Assembly: GCF_003073045.1 (NCBI RefSeq)
Contig: NC_037598.1
Span: forward strand, 15,104,486-15,168,485
Direction of reading: 5' to 3'
Source of the DNA: Pomacea canaliculata
Lineage: Eukaryota > Mollusca > Gastropoda > Architaenioglossa > Ampullariidae
Length of the DNA stretch: 64,000 bases
The notes beneath the pieces are model-generated. The model saw nothing but the letters and a program-made list of their open reading frames with translations. It made no database searches and was not told where the DNA came from. Every line of letters begins with the position of its first letter. The first letter of the stretch is position 1. Of this stretch, positions 37,459-46,429 are shown in pieces. A program made the translations under genes and the position numbers.

Positions 37459-37988
37459 GTTGACGCTTTCATCTTGTTCATCAGCACCAGACATCGCCAT
37501 CGCCTCACTGTGCATATGTTGGCTTCGTCTACATCGATGACGTTCTCGGCAGGCTGCTGATTGTCGCTGATTGTTGCCACCAGAAGGCTGGTAACTCACT
37601 CGTCGGCAACAAGCGGGAACAAGAAGGACGGCTGGCACCAACACATCAGGTACCAACACTTTTCTCTATTATAGTTGCGTTCGTGTGTGTGTGTGGATTG
37701 GGGGCGGGGACTGCATGTGTGTGTGTGTTATACATCGCCTTACTGTGCGGGCCGTTGACGCTTTCATCTTGTTCATCAGCACCAGACATCGCCATCGCCT
37801 CACTGTGCGGGCCGTTGACGCTTTCATCTTGTTCATCAGCACCAGACATCGCCATCGCCTCACTGTGCTGGCCGTTGACGCTTTCATCTTGTTCATCAGC
37901 ACCAGACATCGCCATCGCCTCACTCTGCGGGCCGTTGACGCTTTCATCTTGTTCATCAGCACCAGACATCGCCATCGCCTCACTGTGC
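37459..37988 (-). repeat. 60-bp coding minisatellite, one unit plus four tandem units
   Basis: One unit at 37459-37511, then a copy of the neighbouring unique sequence, then four near-identical 60-base units at 37749-37988. On the minus strand the four units are open and read HSEAMAMSGADEQDESVNGP with changes at one or two residues. The unit contains no stop in several frames, so frame choice rests on the acidic neighbour QPAENVIDVDEAN and the adjoining winged-helix fragment. A (GT)n-rich segment shared with 36690-36770 lies between. Confidence 0.85.
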
Positions 37989-38003
37989 ATATGTTGGCTT
38001 CGT

Positions 38004-38411
38004 CTACATCGATGACGTTCTCGGCAGGCTGCTCCTCGCTTTTCCTCCGATTGCTGCCACCAGAAGGCTGGTTGGTAGGTAGCTCACTCGTCGGCAACAA
38101 GCGGGAACAAGAAGGACGGCTGTCATTCTCTCTACTCGATGATGCGAATAAATCTGGTAACTCCCAGGACTTGTACCAGAGGCCTCGTGCTCACTGGTCT
38201 GCAACGACCGGGAAGATGAAGGACGGCTGGTACTGTCGCTGCTGGATAATGCAATCATGGATTCGCTGTAAGAGGCCGCTTGATTTAAATGTGCCTTTAG
38301 GCGGTATCGCTTGTTTGCTTCTTCGACCGTTCCACGCTGGATGGCTCTAAACATTGTTTCCTGGATGGTCGGCAGAGAATATCGCTTCCCATCGAGGAGG
38401 AATCTCTTCCA
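38004..38411 (-). pseudogene. Broken winged-helix linker-histone-like gene with serine-rich tail
   Basis: The minus-strand frame open from 38411 reads KRFLLDGKRYSLPTIQETMF, then RAIQRGTVEEANKRYRLKAHL. This matches the second half of the winged helix in the 39.0 kb gene (TIISTAYSLVHQGRAEVDNSRFRLRNLAG). A serine-rich stretch follows (SESMIALSSSDSTSRPSSSR). The first half of the domain is not in this frame: an in-frame TAG lies at 38412-38414, and a nearby frame has RSYLAIVEEI, which could be its remains. The frame then shifts before QPAENVIDVDEAN and the acidic repeats. I infer a fifth member of the cluster, now broken, whose tail was the 20-residue repeat. Confidence 0.5.
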
Positions 38412-38519
38412 CTATAGCAAGATAGGACCTCTCCTCAAGAATCGAACTCCCATCAAGGTGTTGTAAGGACAGAACCGAGCTCTCAGCGAGAACCAATGGT
38501 CTGTGCATACTACAAAATT

Positions 38520-38960
38520 AAATTTAACAGATTTATTTAGCGCATACCTCCACTGTACTGTAGATTCAATGCGCTTTACAAGCATTTTCAGAACACAAAA
38601 CACTGAAACCACACATTCAAACCGACACAAACTGTATACAACACACATAAACATGTAAACCAGAACATATCATCAAGCAGCCGGCTAAAGACAGAACACA
38701 TAAAAGACGGGAAAATATGCGCATGAGACATGTCAGGGATTGGGCAAAAGAATGGACCAGTAGACCGCGAGTGGGAAAAGATGAATTTGAGAAGAGATCC
38801 GACGAGGCAGCTAAAAAAACCCGGCACATAGAATATACTTCCGTATACAATAACGTAAAAACGGAGAAAATTTGAATGCTCGTTCTGACCATAACATCTG
38901 GAAAAGTGAGTGGTCCTGTAAAGGACCTAGAGGAATAATTTTTTTTAAAGCTTTTTTTTA
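38520..38960 (-). repeat. Duplicated 3' flank, copy 2 (pairs with 24240-24640)
   Basis: Same series of blocks as copy 1, from GATTTATTTAGCGCAT through AGCAGCCGGCTA to the stem-loop with its GGAAAAGTGA neighbour. It lies 3' of the 39.0 kb winged-helix gene. The flanks agree better than the proteins they follow. Confidence 0.8.
38912..38927 (-). terminator. Histone-type mRNA 3' stem-loop of the 39.0 kb gene
   Basis: Minus strand GGTCCT-TTAC-AGGACC: perfect 6-bp stem and 4-base loop, differing from the other two only in the loop. It is 54 bases after the stop codon. Confidence 0.8.
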
Positions 38961-38980
38961 TGGTTTTCTTTGGCGACGTT

Positions 38981-39370
38981 TCAATCACGGCTAGTCGATG
39001 GTGTTGGCATATCGCCGCCTTTGGTGCTGTCGTCGTTGGCTGCAGCTTTTTCGGTGGTGTCATCTGCAGGGGGCCGATTGTTGGCTGCATGTGGCTGGCC
39101 AGGCGGTTGGCTGGTATCTACCGACGGCCGATTGTTGGCTGTAAGCTGCTGCTTATCCCCTGCCAAATTCCGTAGTCTGAAGCGACTATTGTCCACTTCA
39201 GCTCGCCCCTGGTGTACTAGACTGTATGCTGTTGATATTATCGTCGCCGCGATGTGTCTTCTTCCTTCTTGACGTAGCTGCCTCTGAATTGCGGTTACTG
39301 AAAAGTAACTTTCCTTTTTCATCCTTTTCAGGCAGCCCTCAAGGTAAGCTGGCGTCAGCTTTCGCTTCAT
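38981..39370 (-). CDS. Winged-helix linker-histone-like protein with polar tail, 129 aa
   Basis: Predicted small nuclear protein. Residues about 5-70 can be aligned with the winged helix of the polyarginine proteins: LTPAYLEGCLKRMKKESYFS, VTAIQRQLRQEG, IISTAYSLVHQGRAEV, then NSRFRLRNL. The tail is rich in Asn, Pro, Asp, Thr and Ala (ANNRPSVDTSQPPGQPHAAN) and has no arginine run, so it would not condense DNA like a protamine. It is intronless, with a TATA box at 39426-39433 and a histone stem-loop. Its 3' flank is shared with the 24.7 kb gene. The H15 assignment is by pattern and context and is weaker than for the polyarginine pair. Confidence 0.65.
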   Translation of the reverse strand: MKRKLTPAYLEGCLKRMKKESYFSVTAIQRQLRQEGRRHIAATIISTAYSLVHQGRAEVDNSRFRLRNLAGDKQQLTANNRPSVDTSQPPGQPHAANNRPPADDTTEKAAANDDSTKGGDMPTPSTSRD

Positions 39371-39425
39371 TCTGAATCTCAGCTGTCACCTCAGGACGAA
39401 GATGGTCCGGTATTCAACAGATCCC

Positions 39426-39433
39426 TTTATATA
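39426..39433 (-). promoter_or_regulatory. TATA box of the 39.0 kb gene
   Basis: Minus-strand TATATAAA followed by GG, 56 bases before the start codon. Confidence 0.65.
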
Positions 39434-39749
39434 GCAAAGATCTATGCAACATTTGCGTAAGCGTTGCCGAGTGTCACTTGCACTCTACAGCGCCTTTCAG
39501 ACGAGGAACATACGTAAAATCAAAACACAGACAACAATTTAAAATTAAAAAAATATAATATAATTTAAAAATCAAAATGAGAAACACAACACAAAACAAT
39601 TCCTAATTTCCCAACCCCACAATTCAAACACACGTTTCTTCCAACAATTTCAAAAGTATTCACTCTTCTTGCACAGTTCCTCTCAAAGTCTCACTTGAAC
39701 CAGCCCAATGTTTCCGCTTCTAAGATACACCATATATCCACATGAAAAG

Positions 39750-39815
39750 TACATGATGATGTAGTTTTATAGCGCGCCAGTATCCGCATCACAAAGATGC
39801 GCTCAATGCGCGGAG
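39750..39815. repeat. SINE-like repeat, type 1
   Basis: GATGATGTAGTTTTATAGCG, then GCCAGTATCCGCATC and GATGCGCTCAATGCGCGG. It abuts the start of the 1.6 kb tandem duplication. Confidence 0.55.
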
Positions 39816-39824
39816 TACACAAAG

Positions 39825-41433
39825 TTTCCACTTCTTCTTGAAGTTATATCCACAAGAAAATCCACAAGAAAATCTAAAAGTAAAATCCAAAAACAAATCC
39901 ACAAGAAAATCCAAAAGTAAAATCCAAAAGTAAATCCACAAGAAAACCTCACAAGAAAACCTGGAGAGCAAAAACAAAACCATTATTTAGATAAATGTAA
40001 ATTCACTCTCAACTATTTCAAACCATATTCATGAAGTATACACAAATAGATCACACTCATCCAATACAGAAATACACATTCACCGAAAAAATCAACAAAG
40101 ATTCACACTCACCTCAACAGGTTCAATGCTAACAAACATACAAACAAGTCTGGTACTTCAAGTCGGTTCAGGACTTGTACCACACAATACAAATCTGGTC
40201 AGGATTTGTACAACAACACATAGTCCGTCAAGACTGCTTACAAACAAAAACCGTCCGCTCCGGACGCACTGACAACACCAAAGAGACTGTCCCTTCTCCC
40301 CGCTCCCGTCAAGGAAAAACCCCAATCACACCACACACATCCAACACACTACCACACTCTTTCCTTTGTTCAAAGTAACCACCAAACAACCTATCAACAG
40401 AACTTAATTACACAAAGACCGGCCGGCCATCCCCGTATGGCGCGGCACGCCTCAGACTGTTGACACTAACAGCCCCAGTGATAGCTGTCTTTACCACTTC
40501 ACCCGAACAATTACTTTTACTAATTAAAAAAAAACATTAAAAAAAATACATCTCAGCAGGTTTGTGACAGTAGAGACTATGGCAACACCGTAAGCAATAC
40601 ACGGGGTTGTCATGGTGTGTGACACAGCAGGAGAACGTGGTTGCTATGGTACACTAATTCTAGGTCTTTGTCTACGTAGATCAAATGACGTACACATCAT
40701 GACGCCAAGTTCTTAATGTTGCTAAAGCTTACGTCAAGCTATTGAGGTTGGACTGAAGGGAGGAAAACTAATGGCTTTCAAATGGTCTAACTCTAACCAA
40801 TTCATTTGCATCCTATTTAGAGGAGGTTATGATTTGCATGCGTACAAAATCTGTCGTAGTGTACTTCAGCACTATTGTTTTCTGAATCTCTTGAGTAAAG
40901 GGACGCCCAACGTTTCCGCTTTCGATCGCATTATTCAAATTTGACCTCTTATAAGGCGAGATAATTCACCTCTCCCTGCAATTCAAATATTTTTTTTTTT
41001 AAAAGGGAGAAAGCGGCAGTCTCTAAGAGCATTTTCCACTCTGAATTAAGTTACTGCTGAAGGGAAAAGTAAATCATTTAAATAAAAAGTCTAGATGTAA
41101 TTTTGTTCACCATGTCAAGGAGCTCGACTCTCTCATTCTGATAAATCTTGTAGCCATATTCTGTAAAGCGATGATGATGATGATGATGATGATGATTGAT
41201 CTCATTCTGCTCAAATTTCTGAAGAACGGGTTAGCCCTGAAAAAGGCTTAGAAAAATTTCCGGGTCTTTTTGCAGCACGAGAGGTGCTGAACCTGCTAAA
41301 AAAAATCTTTAGTTGCTTCCACCATGTAAAATACTACAATACAAATGCAAAATAAATTAATTCACTGGATTGGGTAAGTTTAAGATATAATGCTGAACCC
41401 TACTCCACTGATGAGGGATCAATGGTTGCATGA
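39825..41433. repeat. 1.6 kb tandem duplication, unit A
   Basis: Starts TTTCCACTTCTTCTTGAAG and ends GGTTGCATGA; repeated directly at 41434. Contents in order: a minisatellite of CAAGAAAATCC / AAAAGTAAAATCC elements (39850-39965), a unique segment with AAGTCTGGTACTTCAAGTC, an orphan 5' flank of the polyarginine gene (40571-40873), a GAT microsatellite near 41170, and a histone-type stem-loop with one mismatch (41233-41248, minus). No gene body is present. Confidence 0.92.
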
Positions 41434-42808
41434 TTTCCACTTCTTTCTTGAAGTTATATCCACAAGAAAATCCAAAAGTAAAATCCAAAAACAAATCCAC
41501 AAGAAAATCCAAAAGTAAAATCCACAAGAAAATCCAAAAGTAAAATCCAAAAGTAAATCCACAAGAAAACCTCACAAGAAAACCTGGAGAGCAAAAACAA
41601 AACCATTATTTAGATAAATGTAAATTCACTCTCAACTATTTCAAACCATATTCATGAAGTATACACAAATAGATCACACTCATCCAATACAGAAATACAC
41701 ATTCACCGAAAAAATCAACAAAGATTCACACTCACCTCAACAGGTTCAATGCTAACAAACATACAAACAAGTCTGGTACTTCAAGTCGGTTCAGGACTTG
41801 TACCACACAATACAAATCTGGTCAGGATTTGTACAACAACACATAGTCCGTCAAGACTGCTTACAAACAAAAACCGTCCGCTCCGGACGCACTGACAACA
41901 CCAAAGAGACTGTCCCTTCTCCCCGCTCCCGTCAAGGAAAAACCCAATCACACCACACACATCCAACACACTACCACACTCTTTCCTTTGTTCAAAGTAA
42001 CCACCAAACAACCTATCAACAGAACTTAATTACACAAAGACCGGCCGGCCATCCCCGTATGGCGCGGCACGCCTCAGACTGTTGACACTAACAGCCCCAG
42101 TGATAGCTGTCTTTACCACCTCACCCGAACAATTACTTTTACTAATTAAAAAAAAACATAAAAAAAATACATCTCAGCAGGTTTGTGACAGTAGAGACTA
42201 TGGCAACACCGTAAGCAATACACGGGGTGAATGAGGGGGGGGGGGGTTGTCATGGTGTGTGACACAGCAGGAGAACGTGGTTGCTATGGTACACTAATTC
42301 TAGGTCTTTGTCTACGTAGATCAAATGACGTACACATCATGACGCCAAGTTCTTAATGTTGCTAAAGCTTACGTCAAGCTATTGAGGTTGGACTGAAGGG
42401 AGGAAAACTAATGGCTTTCAAATGGTCTAACTCTAACCAATTCATTTGCATCCTATTTAGAGGAGGTTATGATTTGCATGCGTACAAAATCTGTCGTAGT
42501 GTACTTCAGCACTATTGTTTTCTGAATCTCTTGAGTAAAGGGACGCCCAACGTTTCCGCTTTCGATCGCATTATTCAAATTTGACCTCTTATAAGGCGAG
42601 ATAATTCACCTCTCCCTGCAATTCAAATATTTTTTTTTTAAAAGGGAGAAAGCGGCAGTCTCTAAGAGCATTTTCCACTCTGAATTAAGTTACTGCTGAA
42701 GGGAAAAGTAAATCATTTAAATAAAAAGTCTAGATGTAATTTTGTTCACCATGTCAAGGAGCTCGACTCTCTCATTCTGATAAATCTTGTAGCCATATTC
42801 TGTAAAGC

Positions 42809-42839
<31 letters not shown>

Positions 42840-43076
42840 GATCTCATTCTGCTCAAATTTCTGAAGAACGGGTTAGCCCTGAAAAGGGCTTAGAAAAATT
42901 TCCGGGTCTTTTTGCAGCACGAGAGGTGCTGAACCTGCTAAAAAAAATCTTTAGTTGCTTCCACCATGTAAAATACTACAATACAAATGCAAAATAAATT
43001 AATTCACTGGATTGGGTAAGTTTAAGATATAATGCTGAACCCTACTCCACTGATGAGGGATCAATGGTTGCATGAT
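41434..43076. repeat. 1.6 kb tandem duplication, unit B
   Basis: Near-identical to unit A and directly adjoining it. Differences are mainly length changes: extra minisatellite elements at 41462-41586, a run of about 12 G near 42237, and one more GAT. The 5' flank copy is at 42197-42509. High identity indicates recent duplication or an assembly duplicate. Confidence 0.92.
42875..42890 (-). terminator. Orphan histone-type stem-loop in unit B
   Basis: Minus strand AGCCCT-TTTC-AGGGCT: perfect 6-bp stem, 4-base loop, preceded by A-rich sequence. No histone-like gene lies upstream of it within 300 bases. Unit A carries the same loop with one stem mismatch at 41233-41248. Confidence 0.6.
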
Positions 43077-44390
43077 GAATATAGCTACAAACCAGACCCA
43101 GTCTCTTAAATAAACCCTAGTGGGACTTCAGAGAAAATAATGGCATTAAGTGACTCAAATCACCGTTAATCAAAGAGTTTAATCAAAGCTATTCTTTATG
43201 AAAGTAAAACAATTTTAGCGGTCATAGTTAATAGACACACACAGACTGCTCATTTTGACACCATGAAAAGCAAGTGACAGAATTATTTTATAAATAAAAT
43301 CTATGCATATAAAATACATTATTTTGTACTTCATAAAATGTGTATTATTTGTTAATACAAATATTACACTGACCACACATTCTTGTCAGGAGAGTTAACC
43401 TGTAAGCCGATGCTATGCCTGCCTGTTTGTTAAATGGTTTATCAAGACTGTAAAGAATAACATACATATTAGCTGATATATTAGCTAAAGCTAAAGGTAA
43501 CATTTAAAAAAGGTGTCTAGTACTTAAACATTATACTTAAATGACATACCACTTTTGTTCTAATTCCTTTCTTCATCAGCTCCTCTTTCCCCATATTTTG
43601 AAGAAGCAGGGTGACCTGATTCAGTTTGTGAATTACATTCTGTAGTGCTTTGCTCTGCTCATCAACTTTGCTGAGAACTCTGTTCAAAAATGTATTTGAA
43701 ATCAAAATATTACTTTTAGTCTTTAAAGTAATGACAAAACAAAACTATGGATGTAAGTCTATTGACAATTTTTTTAATTAACAGAAAATGTTTAGATGGA
43801 TATAATAAGGATGTGCATGTAGACCATTAAAAACACAAAACCTGTGCTTGTATAGTGATCCTCATGAAATCATAGAGGGAGACAAAATAAACTTACTGGT
43901 AAAATTCACTGAGCCAGACCTACAGTCAGTGTGATCTGCAATTAAAGATTGTTATAATTAGTTCTTTTTGTAAATCATGTAAAATAAAATGAAAAAAATG
44001 GCATGCAGCATTTTAAGAGAATAGAAAATATGTGATCAGATAAGTGATTGTTAGAAAAATGACAGACTTTGACAAAGTTCATTGCATAGCTTTGGATTTC
44101 ATACATTTTGTTTTAATTTCAAAGTGTATAAGTATAAAAATAAAATTCTTTCTTTTGCTTTGCATTAATTTTCCAAAATTTTAGTTGTTCAGAAAGCAAT
44201 GTGATTGTCTTGTTGCTTTCCCCTAGAATGCACCAAGACGGAGACAAACGTTTGGTAATCGCAGCACCGCTGTTATTGAGAAAGCAGACGACGAATTTCA
44301 AGCATGACTCAATGAGTTCATGTCATAGATTTCAACTTCGAAGTTAATCATCAATAATACGAGAGATTGTGTGTGCAGTGTGCTTTACCT
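43077..44390 (-). other. Possible exons of an unidentified small coiled-coil gene
   Basis: Minus strand 43545-43680, after the acceptor-like TTTTTGAACAG, reads VLSKVDEQSKALQNVIHKLN and QVTLLLQNMGKEELMKKG, an amphipathic coiled coil, and then reaches a GTATGT donor. A 39-base block at 43897-43935 has good splice sites (TTAATTGCAG and GTAAGT), but its frame does not join the coiled coil without a stop. I do not recognise the family; the shape resembles small vesicle-trafficking coiled-coil subunits, but that is only a resemblance. Confidence 0.35.
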
Positions 44391-44392
44391 CT

Positions 44393-44463
44393 TGACTAGT
44401 TGATTTGAACCCATCATGCACTGTCATCTTGCTTCCGCCAATCGTATTCGCGCTCAACATTTC
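44393..44463 (-). other. Possible first coding exon of the same small gene
   Basis: Minus strand: after TAATTACAG comes an ATG opening MLSANTIGGSKMTVHDGFKS, ending TSQE at a GTAAAG donor. It would be the upstream exon of the coiled-coil gene. A further 5' exon may lie near 45140, in a GC-richer stretch. Confidence 0.3.
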
Positions 44464-44607
44464 ATTTCTGTAATTAGTAAATACGTGCAATTAGTAGGCA
44501 AGAGATACGATTAAGGAATTTGATTATTTACAACAAGAAGGATATGGTTAAACCATTTAAATTATCTACAGCACATATAGAAGACAGCATCATGTAAAAG
44601 CGAGTTG

Positions 44608-44980
44608 CTATAAGCCAGTGGTTCTCAAAGTTTTTCTGACCGCGGACCACTTTACTTAAGTAAAAGCTATGGCGGACCACCAAGGCCTAAGTAAAAAAAA
44701 TATGGCGGACCACCAAGGCCTTAAAATCAGTCTCTACTATGAATTTCAAATTTAAATTGCCGCATTTGTTTCATTTTAATTCAAAACTAAATGTCCTTTT
44801 GTAAAAGTAATATAGTAATAAGTTGACATAAAACTACGTATACCTCGTTCTTTGTAATTAAAATGTTAATGCGAGGAATACATCACCTTAAACATCACTT
44901 TGCTGACATATGACGACTGTCAGCCGCGGACCACCTGACATATGCCCGCGGACCACACTTTGAGAACCACTGCTATAAGC
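44608..44980. mobile_element. hAT-type MITE with perfect 8-bp target duplication
   Basis: A 357-base non-coding element (44616-44972) bounded by inverted repeats CAGTGGTTCTCAAAGT and ACTTTGAGAACCACTG. Both sides carry CTATAAGC. Internal GCGGACCAC motifs repeat several times. The CAGTGGTTCTCAAA end is a known style of hAT non-autonomous elements. The terminal repeats differ from those of the 2.8 kb hAT copy, so that copy is not its parent. Confidence 0.93.
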
Positions 44981-45439
44981 GATGTATATGTGTGAGACCT
45001 GCCGGGTACAACACGTGAGACATTTCACAAAAAGCACTACAATACTTATATATGATCATAAATTATTCATGACTGTCCACTGTTATAAAGTACAGTTGTT
45101 TTAATGGCATCTTTCACTTAACTTTATTAAGACTTACTTCAGAAATCGGCGGTGTTTCACTTGAAGATGGACGTACAGTTCAAAATGTCCGCGCGCAGGT
45201 CAAAGCGAGGCCGGCCGGTGTGACGTCGCACTACACGCGGCCGGGAAGGGGAACAGAGGGGGGATGGAAACAGCGGGTGGAGTGATGCGACACGATCACG
45301 TGGCTACCAAATCGAGCGCGGCTGAAGAAAAAAAGCGCGATGGACGCGTCAGTTTAGGATCGAATTACACGCTTCCCTCCCCAAAGTCTCACTTCCCTAT
45401 AGGGGCCGTTCAAACACCCAACGCCCTTGCAGGCTGGGT

Positions 45440-45600
45440 ATCTGGTAATATAGACAGCGTTGTTTTAATTAATGTATATGTTTAATACGATGAATTAGAT
45501 TTTAATTAATTTTGACTGCGGGTAGTCAAAAAATTCGGACCAATTTCAAAAGCGGATAATACAGACAGCGTTGTTTTAATTAATATATCAAGGATCCAAC
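45440..45600. repeat. Short imperfect tandem duplication
   Basis: TAATATAGACAGCGTTGTTTTAATTAAT at 45447 recurs with one change about 110 bases later at 45557. No coding function. Confidence 0.55.
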
Positions 45601-45898
45601 GACAAAACATACGATTTTTAATTGTTTTTAAAAATGCAGCAGACGTTTTACAAAAGCAGAATTAATCAGCAAAAGATTAAACACATCGGCAAACACAAAA
45701 TTGACAGAATTCCTATACATGCTTGCATGGTTTAACAAAGGATCAACAACACAGGCTATATATAGCCTATAGCACTGGGAAAAGTGTTTATATTTATAAT
45801 AAAAAGAAAAATAATTGTCTAAAGAGCTTTGTGGAGTTTTTTAATATGTGAAACTCTGTGTTGTTATCGTTTTGATGAGGAGTAGGGGTGGGGGGACG

Positions 45899-46333
45899 TC
45901 AGTCAGTGTCATTTGTTTTCCCTTTCCAAAGAGTTCCACCCATCTTAGCCTGTCTGCCCTTTGGAGTGCTGCTGTTTCGTTGCTTGCGGTTGTCGTCCAT
46001 GTTTTCTGCGCACCCGTCGCCGCTGCGCCGCTTCTGACCTCCCGACGACTTTCTACCTTTGCTTGTACTGCCCAGCAAACATTCGTGGATCAGCTTGAAG
46101 TAGGCTTCACACTTCTTATCTCGTGGCGACGAGTCAGACGCTTTGATGTATCCCGATTTGCACGCCTTGTCGATCACCTTGCGAAGCTGTGAGCGCATCT
46201 GCCTCGAGTCCTTGTCTTGGGACAGGAAGCGGTCGACGATCGAGGAGACGATGGAGCCATTTAGCTCGCCCAAAGATGCTATGGCCGACATCAAAAGGGC
46301 TAGCAGCAGCTGGCGTCGCTTCTTGGAGTTCAT
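45899..46333 (-). CDS. Lysine/arginine-rich linker-histone-like protein, 144 aa
   Basis: Fourth intact small basic protein of the cluster. The likely start is the ATG at 46333 (MNSKKRRQLLLALLMSAIAS); the frame extends upstream only to a GTG. Residues about 8-80 fit a winged helix: LLMSAIASLGELNGSIVSSI, then QMRSQLRKVIDKACKSGYIK and EAYFKL, the last resembling the FKL wing of H1. The tail is Lys, Arg, Ser and Gly rich (GRKSSGGQKRRSGDG), more like a somatic H1 than a protamine. It has a TATA box at 46416-46422 and no intron. I found no perfect stem-loop after the stop, so its mRNA may be polyadenylated. Confidence 0.65.
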   Translation of the reverse strand: MNSKKRRQLLLALLMSAIASLGELNGSIVSSIVDRFLSQDKDSRQMRSQLRKVIDKACKSGYIKASDSSPRDKKCEAYFKLIHECLLGSTSKGRKSSGGQKRRSGDGCAENMDDNRKQRNSSTPKGRQAKMGGTLWKGKTNDTD

Positions 46334-46415
46334 GGTGCCACGGGCTGACTGGCAGCTTTGCTCGGGTTGTTGGCTTTCTCGGGCAGGTAAGACCAGTTCC
46401 ACAGCAGGCCGTCTG

Positions 46416-46422
46416 TTTTATA
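46416..46422 (-). promoter_or_regulatory. TATA box of the 46 kb gene
   Basis: Minus-strand TATAAAA 83-89 bases before the start codon, with a CCAAT-like sequence further upstream near 46440. Confidence 0.6.
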
Positions 46423-46429
46423 CTGTCAC

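Noticed and set aside
38980-39272. Plus-strand frames opposite the 39.0 kb gene
   Set aside because: No domain; the minus strand has TATA box, ATG, winged-helix pattern and stem-loop.
45790-45899. Histone-like stem-loop after the 46 kb gene
   Set aside because: AAAGCTCTTTAGACA resembles the loop side but has no complementary stem.
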